Assembly (NCBI GenBank): GCA_027729635.1 | Contig: JAQCEM010000004.1 | Location: 19,850-83,849 of the forward strand | Length of the DNA: 64,000 bases | DNA from: Casp-actino8 sp001510335 | Lineage (GTDB): Bacteria > Actinomycetota > Acidimicrobiia > Acidimicrobiales > Ilumatobacteraceae | Direction: 5' to 3' | Part shown: piece by piece, positions 43,439 to 52,527 of the stretch | How the letters are laid out: each line of letters opens with the position of its first letter | How positions within the stretch are numbered: the stretch's first letter is position 1 | Position numbers and translations under genes: made by a program | The notes under the pieces: generated by a model | What the model was told of the DNA's origin: nothing | The model's database searches: none | The model's input: the letters and a program-made list of their open reading frames with translations, nothing else

Positions 43439-44920
43439 TTAGCGCGGTAGACGCAAGTCAACAACTGTTCCATCGCCGCGGCGATGAGCCTCAATTCCTA
43501 CTGCAACAAAATCCTCAGGTGCGCCAGCACGAATTGAAATTGAGCCGTTGAGCTCAGTCGTTACCAAAGTTCGCACGATCGACAACCCGAGCCCAGTCGC
43601 ACCGTTCAAATCAAAAGACGGGTCTAGACCCCGACCATCGTTGATGACCTTGATTTGAATTTCATCATCGCCACCGCCCAATTGCACGACGACGGTTCCG
43701 CCGTCGCTTCCCTCGGGGAATCCATGATCAACCGCGTTTTGCAAGAGTTCAGTCAGCACTACCGAAAGCGGTGTCGCAATCGTTGCTGGCAATCGTCCGC
43801 CGTCGCCCTGCACGATAAATCGCACGGGTCGATCTGGCGACTGCAATCCTTCTTCGGCCAAACGCATGAGCGGTCGCACGATTTCAATAAAGGCAACGTC
43901 TTCGCCAGTTTCGCGTGACAACGTTTCGTGTACGAGAGCAATGGTGCGAATACGTCGCACACTCTCTTGGACTGCTGCTTTTGCCTCAGGAGATTCAAGA
44001 CGGCGGGCTTGCAATCGCAGCAGTGAAGAAATCGTCTGCAGGTTGTTCTTCACTCGGTGGTGAATCTCTCGAATCGTCGCGTCTTTTGATAGCAACATTC
44101 GGTCGCGTCGACGTACTTCGGTGACGTCGCGCATCAGCAACATGCCACCCGTAACAACTTCGGTTAAAATGATCGGAATACAACGTACGAGCAAGGTGAC
44201 GTCGGCGGTCTGATCAAACTCTTCGATGACTGGTTCAAACCGTTCAAATGCCTGACGTACTGGACTATCTGCGAAACCAAGTTCGCTCAACGATTGCCCC
44301 ACAACATTTGCGGTGATTCCGACACGGTGCAGAGCTGAAACCGCATTCGGAGATGCGTAACGGATGATGGCATTTTCGTCCAACACAACCGCTCCGTCAC
44401 CCACACGGGGGGCAGCGCTCAAGTCGGCGGCACGTCCTGGAAACGGAAAGGTCCCTTCGGTGATCATCTCGGCAATGCGCTGGAAGATCAATAGATACGT
44501 GCGTTCAAGATCTCCCGGTTGACGACTGGTTTTAGTCGACCACTCGCGGGTCAAGACCGCGATAGGTCCATCAGTGCCGCGAACTGGAATCGCCAGTACA
44601 TGAACCGAATCAAACATCTCGTGCTTGTGCAATTCACCTTCACTAATCGCGCCAGTAGACAATGCGCGATTCAACAACTCAGATTCGGCTGGGTTGGCCG
44701 AGGACTCAACGAGGTCGGTGCGATAAACGGTTTGACCAGTCGCAGGACGAACTTGCGCCCCAACGACCCAATCGCCGTTGAGATTGCGAAGATACAAGAT
44801 CATGTCGGCGAAGCACAGATCGGCGAGCATGCCCCATTCACCGATCAACTGTTGCAAATGGGCGCTGTCGTCTTTGGAAAGTTCAGTGTGTTGGCGAAGA
44901 AGTTCGGCGAGGGTTGCCAT
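43439..44920 (-). CDS. pdtaS: PdtaS-type histidine kinase
   Basis: A 493-residue soluble kinase: N-terminal GAF-like domain (about 1-150), PAS domain (about 175-275), HisKA_2 dimerisation domain with phospho-acceptor His288 in EIHHRVKNNLQ, and an ATPase domain (ELLQNAVDHGFPEGS, NDGRGLD, GLGLSIVRTLV). In mycobacteria PdtaS signals through PdtaR, an RNA-binding antiterminator; pdtaR is not in the window. It converges on whiB1. Confidence 0.9.
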   Translation of the reverse strand: MATLAELLRQHTELSKDDSAHLQQLIGEWGMLADLCFADMILYLRNLNGDWVVGAQVRPATGQTVYRTDLVESSANPAESELLNRALSTGAISEGELHKHEMFDSVHVLAIPVRGTDGPIAVLTREWSTKTSRQPGDLERTYLLIFQRIAEMITEGTFPFPGRAADLSAAPRVGDGAVVLDENAIIRYASPNAVSALHRVGITANVVGQSLSELGFADSPVRQAFERFEPVIEEFDQTADVTLLVRCIPIILTEVVTGGMLLMRDVTEVRRRDRMLLSKDATIREIHHRVKNNLQTISSLLRLQARRLESPEAKAAVQESVRRIRTIALVHETLSRETGEDVAFIEIVRPLMRLAEEGLQSPDRPVRFIVQGDGGRLPATIATPLSVVLTELLQNAVDHGFPEGSDGGTVVVQLGGGDDEIQIKVINDGRGLDPSFDLNGATGLGLSIVRTLVTTELNGSISIRAGAPEDFVAVGIEAHRRGDGTVVDLRLPR

Positions 44921-44988
44921 ACCTACGAGTCTGCCCGAAAACCGACCCGCGCCGAGTCATACCCGACGATTGAAAACTGAGAAGTGCG

Positions 44989-45219
44989 TCATCCGCCGAA
45001 GCCGATGCGGCGATCTCCTTCAACAGAACCGATTTCAACGTACGCGATTTTGGCGGCTGGCACACCGATGGTGCGACCCTTTTTGTCAACAAGCCACAAA
45101 ACATCAACGGCACCCGACAAGGTAGCTTCGACCTTGGCCTTTGTGGCATCGCGCTCGTCATCAGCCTGCTCCAACGAAATCTCTCGAGCGGCTTGGGTAA
45201 CGCCGATACGAATGTCCAC
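44989..45219 (-). CDS. DUF3107 protein
   Basis: A 76-residue actinobacterial protein (Rv3208A-like). MDIRIGVTQAAREISLEQ, VLWLVDKKGRTIGVPAAKIAYVEIG is the whole family pattern. GTG start with a clear GGAGG six bases ahead. No function is known. Confidence 0.9.
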   Translation of the reverse strand: MDIRIGVTQAAREISLEQADDERDATKAKVEATLSGAVDVLWLVDKKGRTIGVPAAKIAYVEIGSVEGDRRIGFGG

Positions 45220-45302
45220 GATATGCCTCCTGTTAAAGCGATGTCGACAGAATCTGCTGCCAACTACGTAAGTGAGACGCTACCGCCCCAGCGGGTTTCA
45301 CG

Positions 45303-46055
45303 TCAGACGGCAGTGGCACAAAAAGTATTGCCCTGCGCCAACGACTCCATGGTTGACACGTCGGCGTCGCCATAAAGCACGCTCAACATCCCTTTCACCA
45401 TGCCACGATCGACCGCACAAATCACTGGATGCTCAATCGCCACATCACCAAAGGGACAGTGATTATTGATGATTTGCAACTGGTTATTGCGCTTTTCGGT
45501 GTGGGCTGCAAAACCGTGAGCAGTGAGAGCATCAGCGACCGCTTGCACTGCCGAGCGAAGACTACGCTGACCAGCCTCAAGATCGGAACCTGTGAGGGCC
45601 GCGGCCATGGCTCGGCCGTACTCTTGGCCAACTTCTTCAGCAATGACTTCTGCCTGATGCGTCGGCAATAAAGCAAGCGTCTTGCCAAGCAAGCTCAGCA
45701 CCAAATCGTCGCTGCGAACCGGGAACTCGCTCATGGGCAATTCAGCCGCTGCCGAATAACGCTTTGATGGCCGACCAGCTCCGCCACCTGGTGGGCGAAC
45801 GACCGCCACATCGACATAACTACCCGATGCCAACTTGTCAAGATGATGGCGCGCCACATTGGGGTGGAGGTCAAACTCTGAGGCCACCTCGGCGGCTGTG
45901 ACGCCGTCATCAACCCCTCGGACGTACAAATAGATCGCTCGTCGCGTTGGGTCGCCAAAGGCGTTTGTAATTGCCGTGACCGACGCCGCGAATCCACCTG
46001 TCGACTTAGACGGTGACCCGTGACCTGATGTCTGAGGAGGGCGAACAGTTGGCAC
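45303..46055 (-). CDS. SufR-like Fe-S-sensing transcription regulator
   Basis: A 250-residue regulator. GTG at 46055 is chosen over 46121 because a consensus -10 sits just upstream. The winged helix is at about 28-80 (NAFGDPTRRAIYLYVRG, HPNVARHHLDKL). The C-terminal half carries Cys200, Cys213 and Cys246 (NNHCPFGD, HPVICAVDRG, NTFCATAV), matching the cluster-binding Cys set of SufR, which represses Fe-S assembly genes. The divergent neighbour is the Fe-S carrier mrp, which fits that role. No sufBCD genes are in the window. Confidence 0.78.
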   Translation of the reverse strand: MPTVRPPQTSGHGSPSKSTGGFAASVTAITNAFGDPTRRAIYLYVRGVDDGVTAAEVASEFDLHPNVARHHLDKLASGSYVDVAVVRPPGGGAGRPSKRYSAAAELPMSEFPVRSDDLVLSLLGKTLALLPTHQAEVIAEEVGQEYGRAMAAALTGSDLEAGQRSLRSAVQAVADALTAHGFAAHTEKRNNQLQIINNHCPFGDVAIEHPVICAVDRGMVKGMLSVLYGDADVSTMESLAQGNTFCATAV

Positions 46056-46110
46056 GTGGGTATTATACCTATCGCCGTAGTGCAAATTCTGAAGTAGGGA
46101 GCCCCCACCC
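46056..46110. promoter_or_regulatory. Divergent promoter and operator of the SufR-like gene and mrp
   Basis: On the minus strand a perfect TATAAT is followed by six bases and then the regulator's GTG, so its message should be leaderless. GGTATTATACC (46059-46069) is a perfect odd-centred palindrome covering this -10 box, a natural operator site. On the plus strand TATTAT/TATACC could serve mrp, whose ribosome site AGGGAG lies about eight bases before its GTG. Confidence 0.65.
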
Positions 46111-47256
46111 GTGTCCGTCACCCGTCAACAAGTCGTTGAAGCCCTTCGTCCCGTCGAAGACCCCGAGCTCCATCGCTCCATTGTCGATCTCGGCATGCTG
46201 CGTGATGTGCAGATTGAAGGCGAAACCGTCTCAATTCTGATTGCTCTCACGGTGGCGGGTTGCCCGCTGCGAAATGAGATCACCAATCGCGTGAAGGGCG
46301 CAGTCGCTCCCCTCGCCGGAGTTTCAAACGTCATTCTTGACTTCACCGTTATGACCGACCAAGAGCGCGAAGAACTACGCATGAAGTTGCATGGCGATCC
46401 AGGTTCAACGGCTGGTCAAGGTCAAGCGCATGGTCACGCTGAAGGTCGCGCTATTCCATTTGCTGACCCCGATAACAAGACTCGTCCTCTTTTGATTTCT
46501 TCAGGTAAGGGCGGCGTTGGCAAAAGCAGCGTCACGACCAACCTTGCAGTTGCTCTCGCCGCGCAGGGTCACACTGTCGGCGTACTCGACGCCGACATTT
46601 ACGGTTATTCAATTCCGCGCATGCTTGGCGCAAATAATGATCCGGTGGCAATTGATCGCATGTTGTTGCCATCAGAGGCCTACGGAGTTCGTTGCATTTC
46701 AATTGGATACTTTGTTCCCGAAGGTCAGGCAGTCGTCTGGCGCGGACCAATGCTGCACAAAGCCCTCGAACAATTCTTGACTGATGTCTTTTGGGATGAA
46801 CCCGATTTCTTGTTGATTGACATGCCGCCCGGCACCGGCGACATTGCATTGAGCCTGAGCCAGTACCTGCCTAAGGGCGAGGTGTACGTCGTGACGACAC
46901 CACAACAGGCAGCCCAAAAAGTTGCACGCTTGTCAGCGGCGATGGCGACCAAAGTTGGGTTACCCGTTAAGGGGGTCATCGAGAACATGTCGTGGTTCAC
47001 GGGCGACGATGGCAAGAAGTACGAATTGTTTGGTAGCGGTGGCGGTCAAGAACTCGCCAATGAACTCAATGTTCCTTTGCTTGGACAACTACCGCTGGTT
47101 CAGCAATTGCGCGAGGGTGGCGATGACGGTCATCCGATTGCAGCGATTGCTCCCGAAAGCGAAGCCGGAAAGATCTTCCACGAGATGGCCCACAAGATTG
47201 CTGCCGACAATAAGCCGCGCAAAAAGTTCAGCAAGTTTCTAAAAGTCAACGGCTAA
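46111..47256 (+). CDS. mrp: Mrp/ApbC iron-sulfur carrier ATPase
   Basis: A 381-residue P-loop protein that delivers Fe-S clusters to apoproteins. N-terminal MIP18 (DUF59) domain (about 1-90; VEDPELHRSIVDLGM, VAGCPLRNEI), a short His-rich linker, then the Mrp ATPase domain with deviant Walker A SSGKGGVGKSS (129-139), VLDADIYGYSIPRMLG and LIDMPPGTGD. The usual CxxC in the ATPase half is replaced (ENMSWFTGDDGKK), as in many actinobacterial copies. Start is GTG. Confidence 0.92.
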   Translation: MSVTRQQVVEALRPVEDPELHRSIVDLGMLRDVQIEGETVSILIALTVAGCPLRNEITNRVKGAVAPLAGVSNVILDFTVMTDQEREELRMKLHGDPGSTAGQGQAHGHAEGRAIPFADPDNKTRPLLISSGKGGVGKSSVTTNLAVALAAQGHTVGVLDADIYGYSIPRMLGANNDPVAIDRMLLPSEAYGVRCISIGYFVPEGQAVVWRGPMLHKALEQFLTDVFWDEPDFLLIDMPPGTGDIALSLSQYLPKGEVYVVTTPQQAAQKVARLSAAMATKVGLPVKGVIENMSWFTGDDGKKYELFGSGGGQELANELNVPLLGQLPLVQQLREGGDDGHPIAAIAPESEAGKIFHEMAHKIAADNKPRKKFSKFLKVNG

Positions 47257-47261
47257 GTGTT

Positions 47262-47306
47262 TCTGGTGTGGTTTTAATTGGCTATACCAACTCAATTGAC
47301 ACCAGA
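47262..47306. terminator. Inverted repeat between mrp and the convergent methyltransferase
   Basis: TCTGGTGT (47262-47269) pairs with ACACCAGA (47299-47306), with AATTG/CAATT able to extend the helix inside. It fills the 51-base gap between convergent stops and could end both transcripts. Confidence 0.55.
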
Positions 47307-47307
47307 A

Positions 47308-47943
47308 TTACATGCGGCGTAAAACGCGCAGGCTTCCCGTCGCCGAAACTTCTTCGAATCGACCGCTGTCAATCGCTGGCAAGTAAATCTGTTCATATGG
47401 CGGACGACCACCATCGGCCGGATCAGGAAACACATCGTGGATCGCCAGCGTGCCACCGACCACAACATGTGGCGTCCAGAGTTCGTAATCGAGTCGCGCT
47501 GGTTCAACACCATGACCACCGTCAATGAACAAAAACGCCAATGAACTCGTCCAATTTTTCGCAACGATGGGCGATTGACCGACAACGGCCAAGACATGTT
47601 CTTCTAAATCGGCACGAAACATTGCATGACGAAAAAACGGAAGCGTGTCCATCTTTCCAACAACTGGATCGACCAATGTTTCGTCGTGCCATTCCCAACC
47701 TGGCTGATTTTCTTCAGAACCACGATGATGATCAACAGCAAACAGAACTGTCTTGGTTTGACGAGCCGCATCACCTAACCAAATCGTTGAACGTCCGCAA
47801 TACGAACCAACCTCAAGCAAAGGCAAACCAGGTAACGAATGCGCCGCAGCAAGTGCCGCTTCATGTAATGCATCACCTTCATCAACGGGCATAAAGCCAG
47901 TTGTGGCCAGAGCTAATTCGCGCAGTTGCGCAGAAATCACCAC
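47308..47943 (-). CDS. Class I SAM-dependent methyltransferase (Methyltransf_24 type)
   Basis: A 211-residue enzyme. LLEVGSYCGRSTIWLGDAAR is motif I, and VLFAVDHHRG and LAFLFIDGGHGVEPARLDYELW follow the Rossmann pattern of the family. The acceptor is unknown. It overlaps the upstream nitroreductase by seven bases, so the two are probably co-translated. GTG start; a second GTG is directly after. Confidence 0.8.
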   Translation of the reverse strand: MVISAQLRELALATTGFMPVDEGDALHEAALAAAHSLPGLPLLEVGSYCGRSTIWLGDAARQTKTVLFAVDHHRGSEENQPGWEWHDETLVDPVVGKMDTLPFFRHAMFRADLEEHVLAVVGQSPIVAKNWTSSLAFLFIDGGHGVEPARLDYELWTPHVVVGGTLAIHDVFPDPADGGRPPYEQIYLPAIDSGRFEEVSATGSLRVLRRM

Positions 47944-48653
47944 TTATCCCAGTGGATGATCGTTTCTGCGTCGGGACGAATAGCCGCTTTGAAATCGGTG
48001 CCCTTGGTGAACGCCAATGGAGACAAGCACACTTGCTGCACGGTGTCGAACGGAATTCCCAAGATGTCAGCAACTTGCTGTTCCATCATGAGGTGAACCG
48101 TGGTCCAAGCCGTTCCCAGACCACGAGCACGAGCAGCCAACATGAAGCTCCACATAGCGGGCAAAATATTTGCCATCACTGACGAAGCCATCATGCCAAG
48201 ACCGCCAGCGGCTTCGGTACGGCCACCCACATTGCACGGGATCACCAACACTGGAGCGTCGCCCATATGGTCGCCCAGATAGTCAGCCGAGTCAGCCGAA
48301 CGCTGCTGCTGCTGGTTCAGCACTGCGTCACCTTTGTCGATGGTACGGATGTACACGCCGTCCATGGCCTGGTATTGCGAGAAGCACTCGCGGTAGACGG
48401 CACCAATGGCCTTGCGCTTGGCAGCATCCTTCACGATGATGAACTGCATCGTCATGCTGTTTGAGCCCGACGGCGACTGCATCGCCAACGACACGCATTC
48501 ACGGATCAGTTCATCCGGGACCGGCTTGTCAAAATCGAGACGCTTACGGACAGCGCGGGTTGTTGAGAGGAGTTCATCTGGGTTCAAGGGTAAGAGTGCC
48601 ACGAGCGAGACGCTAGCCAAGATCCACGTGTGAAACACGCTCCTGCGTGACAT
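47937..48653 (-). CDS. Nitroreductase-family protein, Rv3368c-like
   Basis: An FMN-dependent oxidoreductase. From STTRAVRKRLDFDKPVPDELI onward it closely follows mycobacterial Rv3368c, including QSPSGSNSMTMQFIIVKD (FMN site), LGDHMGDAPVLVIPC and ARGLGTAWTTVHLMMEQQVADILGIP. The start is uncertain: ATG at 48653 adds 22 residues not seen in relatives, and TTG at 48587 (LNPDELL) fits homologues better. The start is nine bases from the divergent tesB. It precedes and overlaps the methyltransferase gene. Confidence 0.85.
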   Translation of the reverse strand: MSRRSVFHTWILASVSLVALLPLNPDELLSTTRAVRKRLDFDKPVPDELIRECVSLAMQSPSGSNSMTMQFIIVKDAAKRKAIGAVYRECFSQYQAMDGVYIRTIDKGDAVLNQQQQRSADSADYLGDHMGDAPVLVIPCNVGGRTEAAGGLGMMASSVMANILPAMWSFMLAARARGLGTAWTTVHLMMEQQVADILGIPFDTVQQVCLSPLAFTKGTDFKAAIRPDAETIIHWDKW

Positions 48654-48662
48654 GATGTAAGG

Positions 48663-49517
48663 GTGCTTGATGCCCTCGACGACCTGATTTCCCTTCTCGA
48701 CCTTGAAGCCATTGAGGTCAACATGTTCCGTGGCCGTTCGCCCCAAGAGAATCGCCAGCGCGTTTTCGGTGGACAAGTGGCCGGTCAGGCTCTTGTGGCC
48801 GCCTCCCGCACCATCGACGACCGCGATCGCCGAGTGCACTCGTTGCATGCCTATTTCTTGCGTCCAGGCGACCCCACTGCTCCCATTTTGTACGACGTCG
48901 ACCGCATCCGCGACGGTAAAAGCTTTTCGACCCGCCGTGTCGTTGCCATTCAGCATGGCCAAGCCATCTTCAACTTGCAGGCCAGCTTTCACGCTCACGA
49001 AGAGGGCTTATCGCATCAAGTACCAATGCCGGTTGTCCCCGAAGCCGAAAGTTTGCCCGACTTCAAAACTCGGATGGCGCCCCATAAGCATCTGCTTGGC
49101 GAATGGTACGACCGCCCGCGTCCGATTGATATTCGTTATGTCGATGGCGACCCGATGTCGCGTTCGCGCACACCAACAGTGCAACAGCAAGTGTGGTTGC
49201 GCGCTGACGGCACGTTGCCCGACGACCCCACGTTGCATGCCTGCATCGTTACCTACGCCAGTGATATGACGTTGCTTGACACAACAGTTTTGCCACACGG
49301 CCTCAACTGGACCGACAGCGGATTGCAAATGGCCAGCCTTGACCATGCCATGTGGTTCCATCGTCCATTCCGTGCCGATGAATGGTTGTTGTACGACCAG
49401 ATGACACCGACCACTTCTGGTGCACGTGGTTTAGCAACCGGATCAATTTTCACGCACGATGGCCAACTTGCAATCACCGTTGTTCAAGAAGGTCTCATTC
49501 GCCGCGAGCGTTCGTAA
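48663..49517 (+). CDS. tesB: Acyl-CoA thioesterase II
   Basis: A 284-residue double-hotdog enzyme that hydrolyses medium- to long-chain acyl-CoA. N-terminal hotdog: FRGRSPQENRQRVFGGQVAGQAL and VHSLHAYFLRPGDP. C-terminal: CIVTYASDMTLLDTTVLPHG, HAMWFHRPFRADEWLLYDQ, the TesB acyl-thioesterase region. GTG start. It ends five bases before the lipoprotein gene. Confidence 0.93.
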   Translation: MLDALDDLISLLDLEAIEVNMFRGRSPQENRQRVFGGQVAGQALVAASRTIDDRDRRVHSLHAYFLRPGDPTAPILYDVDRIRDGKSFSTRRVVAIQHGQAIFNLQASFHAHEEGLSHQVPMPVVPEAESLPDFKTRMAPHKHLLGEWYDRPRPIDIRYVDGDPMSRSRTPTVQQQVWLRADGTLPDDPTLHACIVTYASDMTLLDTTVLPHGLNWTDSGLQMASLDHAMWFHRPFRADEWLLYDQMTPTTSGARGLATGSIFTHDGQLAITVVQEGLIRRERS

Positions 49518-49522
49518 TAAAA

Positions 49523-50710
49523 ATGGCGCAGGCTCGCCTCGGCATATTGGCCGTTTTGGCCGCTGTTTCATTGATTGCTTGCACGTCAGAGACGGAAGTT
49601 CTTGTCAGCACAACTGCTGGGGGAACGACCCCCTCAACAACTGCTGTTGCAACAACTCTCGCCGAAACAGCAACAACTGTTGTCAGCGAACCAAGTTTCG
49701 TGGCAACACTTGGTGCACCAATTACTGGCTACGTCGATCCGGTCGACATAGCGGTGCGCAATAGCAAAACACCCCAGTCGTACATCGCCGAGCGTGACGG
49801 CACGGTATTTGAGCTTGCGATTAGTGGAACAAAAGGCAACCAAGTTTTTGATATCAGCGACCTCACGCTTGCGCAAGGCGAACAAGGTTTACTCGGTCTG
49901 GCTTTTGCTAACGACGGTTCAACGGCCTACGTCAACTACACCAACCTTGCCGGCGACACCGTGATCGCTTCATTCGCGGTCAACACTGATGGCACCTTTG
50001 ATGAGGCTTCACAAAACATCATCACCACGATCAAGCAGCCCTATCCAAATCACAATGGTGGCGACATTATGGTTGATACAGATGGTGCTATATACGTATT
50101 CATGGGTGATGGCGGTGCTGCCAACGACCCCGAACGATACGCACTGGATATCACATCACCCCTCGGCAAAATTTGGAAACTCACCCAAACCGACGGCCGA
50201 TGGAACACTGGAGAATCGTGGGCTGTTGGTTTGCGCAATCCGTGGCGTGTATCGCTTGATCCCATTACCAACGATTTGTGGATTGCCGATGTTGGTCAAA
50301 ATCGTTGGGAAGAAATCAATGTTGTGCCGTTTGATCAAGTGCAAGGTGTGAGTTTCGGTTGGAGTGCACGCGAAGGAACGAATGAGTTCAATGCCGACCA
50401 ACAAGCAGCGCACGACACCTTCACCGCGGTTGAGCCCATTTACGAATACGAACACATCGACAACAACTGTTCAATTTCTGGTGGTGTGGTGTATCGCGGC
50501 TCAGAAGTTCCCGCTGTTGGAACCTGGTACATCTTTTCGGACTATTGCTCGGGCAAAGTACAAGTATTGTGTGTTGACGAGCAGCGTCAGAATTGTGGAA
50601 CGGTTGACCTTGGATCTGTCGAAAGATCAGTTGGGGTCGTGGCCGATGCTCAAGGTGAAGTCTGGGTCTTGTCGCAGAATGGCCTCATCGTGCCAATCGT
50701 TGCTAACTAA
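49523..50710 (+). CDS. GSDH-type (glucose/sorbosone dehydrogenase-like) lipoprotein
   Basis: A 395-residue secreted beta-propeller. The ATG at 49523 opens a signal peptide ending LIACTS, an excellent lipobox (Cys20). A Thr-rich linker follows. The propeller has EQGLLGLAFANDG, NHNGGDIMVDTDGAIYVFMGDGG, VGLRNPWRVSLDP and DIWIADVGQN-like text, matching soluble PQQ glucose dehydrogenase relatives (Hedgehog-interacting-protein type). The PQQ-binding Arg/Asn set is plausible, yet many relatives do not bind PQQ. Sugar or aldose oxidation outside the cell is likely. Confidence 0.85.
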   Translation: MAQARLGILAVLAAVSLIACTSETEVLVSTTAGGTTPSTTAVATTLAETATTVVSEPSFVATLGAPITGYVDPVDIAVRNSKTPQSYIAERDGTVFELAISGTKGNQVFDISDLTLAQGEQGLLGLAFANDGSTAYVNYTNLAGDTVIASFAVNTDGTFDEASQNIITTIKQPYPNHNGGDIMVDTDGAIYVFMGDGGAANDPERYALDITSPLGKIWKLTQTDGRWNTGESWAVGLRNPWRVSLDPITNDLWIADVGQNRWEEINVVPFDQVQGVSFGWSAREGTNEFNADQQAAHDTFTAVEPIYEYEHIDNNCSISGGVVYRGSEVPAVGTWYIFSDYCSGKVQVLCVDEQRQNCGTVDLGSVERSVGVVADAQGEVWVLSQNGLIVPIVAN

Positions 50711-50720
50711 AAATCTTTGT

Positions 50721-51725
50721 TTACCGACGCTGGCCCATGAACATGCGCTTCAAGGCGTCATAGTTCTCAATACAGTGCCCAGCGCCAAGTACGACTGCTT
50801 CGAGCGGCATCTGCGACATGCGCACCGGCACTTGAGTTTCACGTTCAATACGTTCGGCGAGTCCACGCAACAATCCGCCACCACCAACTAAATACATACC
50901 ACGTGTCAAGAAGTCTTGTGCGAGTTCAGCCGGTGCTTTAGCTAAGCAACGAACCACTGACTGCACGATTTGTGAAACGACGTCATCAATTGCATAACGA
51001 ATTTCTTCAGGCGTGAGAACAACCGTCTTTGGTAGTCCCATCATCAAGTCGCGTCCACTGACTTCGGCTTCAACTTCGTCAGGTGTCTGCGCAGCCGAGC
51101 CAATCGCAACCTTAATTTCTTCGGCAGTACGCTCACCAATAGCAATACCGTGCTCGCGGCGCACATAGTTTTGAATCGCATTGTCAATATCGAAGCTTCC
51201 GACTCGGACTGCTTCAAGGGCAACGATTCCCCCCAAACTGATCACTGCAGTTTCACTGGTACCGCCGCCGATATCGATCACCATGTTGCCCACTGGCTCG
51301 TCAATAGGCAGCTGAGCACCAATTGCAGCGGCCATTGGTTGTTCAATCAATTGAGCATCGGCAGCGCCGGCTCGACGAGCAGCGTCGGTGACGGCGCGAC
51401 GTTCAACTTCGGTAATTGCTGACGGCACACAGATAACCACTTTTGGACGAGTAAAACGGCTGACTCCGACTCGTTGTAACAGCAAACGAATCATGCGCTC
51501 AGTGACATCAAAGTCGGTGATCGCACCTCCGCGAAGTGGACGGACCGCCACGATGTAACCAGGAGTACGACCAATCATGTGCCACGCTTCGTGACCAGTT
51601 GCTAATACTTCGCCGGTCTGACGATTCAGTGCGATCACTGACGGTTCGTTCAGCACAATGCCACGACCCTTCATATACACCAAAGTGTTTGCAGTACCTA
51701 AGTCAATTGCTAGGTCACGTGCCAT
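50721..51725 (-). CDS. mreB: Rod-shape protein MreB
   Basis: A 334-residue bacterial actin. LAIDLGTANTLVYMKGRGIVLNEPSVIAL is phosphate loop 1; NMVIDIGGGTSETAVISLGG is loop 2; YLVGGGGLLRGLAERI is the adenosine site. It organises lateral-wall peptidoglycan synthesis. mreC/mreD are not next to it; a small membrane protein gene overlaps its start by 11 bases. Rod morphology is implied. Confidence 0.95.
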   Translation of the reverse strand: MARDLAIDLGTANTLVYMKGRGIVLNEPSVIALNRQTGEVLATGHEAWHMIGRTPGYIVAVRPLRGGAITDFDVTERMIRLLLQRVGVSRFTRPKVVICVPSAITEVERRAVTDAARRAGAADAQLIEQPMAAAIGAQLPIDEPVGNMVIDIGGGTSETAVISLGGIVALEAVRVGSFDIDNAIQNYVRREHGIAIGERTAEEIKVAIGSAAQTPDEVEAEVSGRDLMMGLPKTVVLTPEEIRYAIDDVVSQIVQSVVRCLAKAPAELAQDFLTRGMYLVGGGGLLRGLAERIERETQVPVRMSQMPLEAVVLGAGHCIENYDALKRMFMGQRR

Positions 51726-51942
51726 CTTCTAGTTCCTCTTTTTCTTGGATTGGCAACGGTTCCACGGACTTCTTGTCAGGATAATTCTCAACCGTTTGGC
51801 GGCGTGCCTCGGGAGACAGTGCATTTAAATGACGTTGAAAATCGGCAACGCTGTCATTGCTCGTTGGGGTGCGGCGGCTTGTTGCGAGTACCGCAAAGAC
51901 AACGACACAAATCGCAACAACGCCGAGCAACACGTAAACCAT
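51715..51942 (-). CDS. Small single-helix membrane protein
   Basis: A 75-residue protein with one N-terminal helix (VYVLLGVVAICVVVFAVLA), then a charged tail (DFQRHLNALSPEARRQTVENYP) ending in an acidic run. It overlaps mreB by 11 bases and moaE by one, so it is translated with them. No family recognised; a MreB-associated membrane role is only a guess. Confidence 0.7.
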   Translation of the reverse strand: MVYVLLGVVAICVVVFAVLATSRRTPTSNDSVADFQRHLNALSPEARRQTVENYPDKKSVEPLPIQEKEELEDGT

Positions 51943-52472
51943 TAGTGGCCAGCCCCTTCGGAGGAACGAACCCGCGCCGCATCAACAGGGGCTGTGGAAC
52001 CTGTGCCCCAGTCACTTCCGCCATCCCAAGTTTCGTGTTTCCAAATGGGGGCCGACGACTTCAATGCATCAATGGCAAATCGTGCGGCTTCAAAAGCTTC
52101 GGGACGGTGGGCTGCCGACACGACGGCAATCACCGACGACTCGCCCAGTTCAATACGTCCGACTCGATGCACCAAAGCAAAGCAGCCGATCTCGTTCCAA
52201 CGTTGACGCGCTTCAACGGCAATCGAACGAAATCTCGGGATGACTTCTTCGGCGTAGGCCTCGTACTCTAGAAACTCAACGCCAGTGCGAAGTTGGTCGC
52301 CCTCAACGGCGTGATCCCGAACTGTGCCCGAGAATACGACGACGGCTCCACAATCGGGCCGGACTGCCCAGTCATACAACTCACCGACCGACAACGGCTC
52401 ATCGGTGATCGCGAACCAATCGTCAGCAGTCTTCTCAACGAGCACATCATGAGCGTAGCGGTTACTGGTCAA
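51942..52472 (-). CDS. moaE: Molybdopterin synthase catalytic subunit
   Basis: A 176-residue MoaE that adds sulfur to precursor Z to make molybdopterin. ALVHRVGRIELGESSVIAVVSAAHR and SSAPIWKHETW (with the catalytic Lys) are family hallmarks. GTVRDHAVEGDQ and EYEAYAEEVIPRF are also typical. A C-terminal extension of about 20 residues is present. TTG start. MoaD is not in the window. Confidence 0.93.
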   Translation of the reverse strand: MTSNRYAHDVLVEKTADDWFAITDEPLSVGELYDWAVRPDCGAVVVFSGTVRDHAVEGDQLRTGVEFLEYEAYAEEVIPRFRSIAVEARQRWNEIGCFALVHRVGRIELGESSVIAVVSAAHRPEAFEAARFAIDALKSSAPIWKHETWDGGSDWGTGSTAPVDAARVRSSEGAGH

Positions 52473-52527
52473 GGGAACGCTCGACCGCGACCCACTGATG
52501 CCTAATCTTCACTAACCTTGCCTGCTT

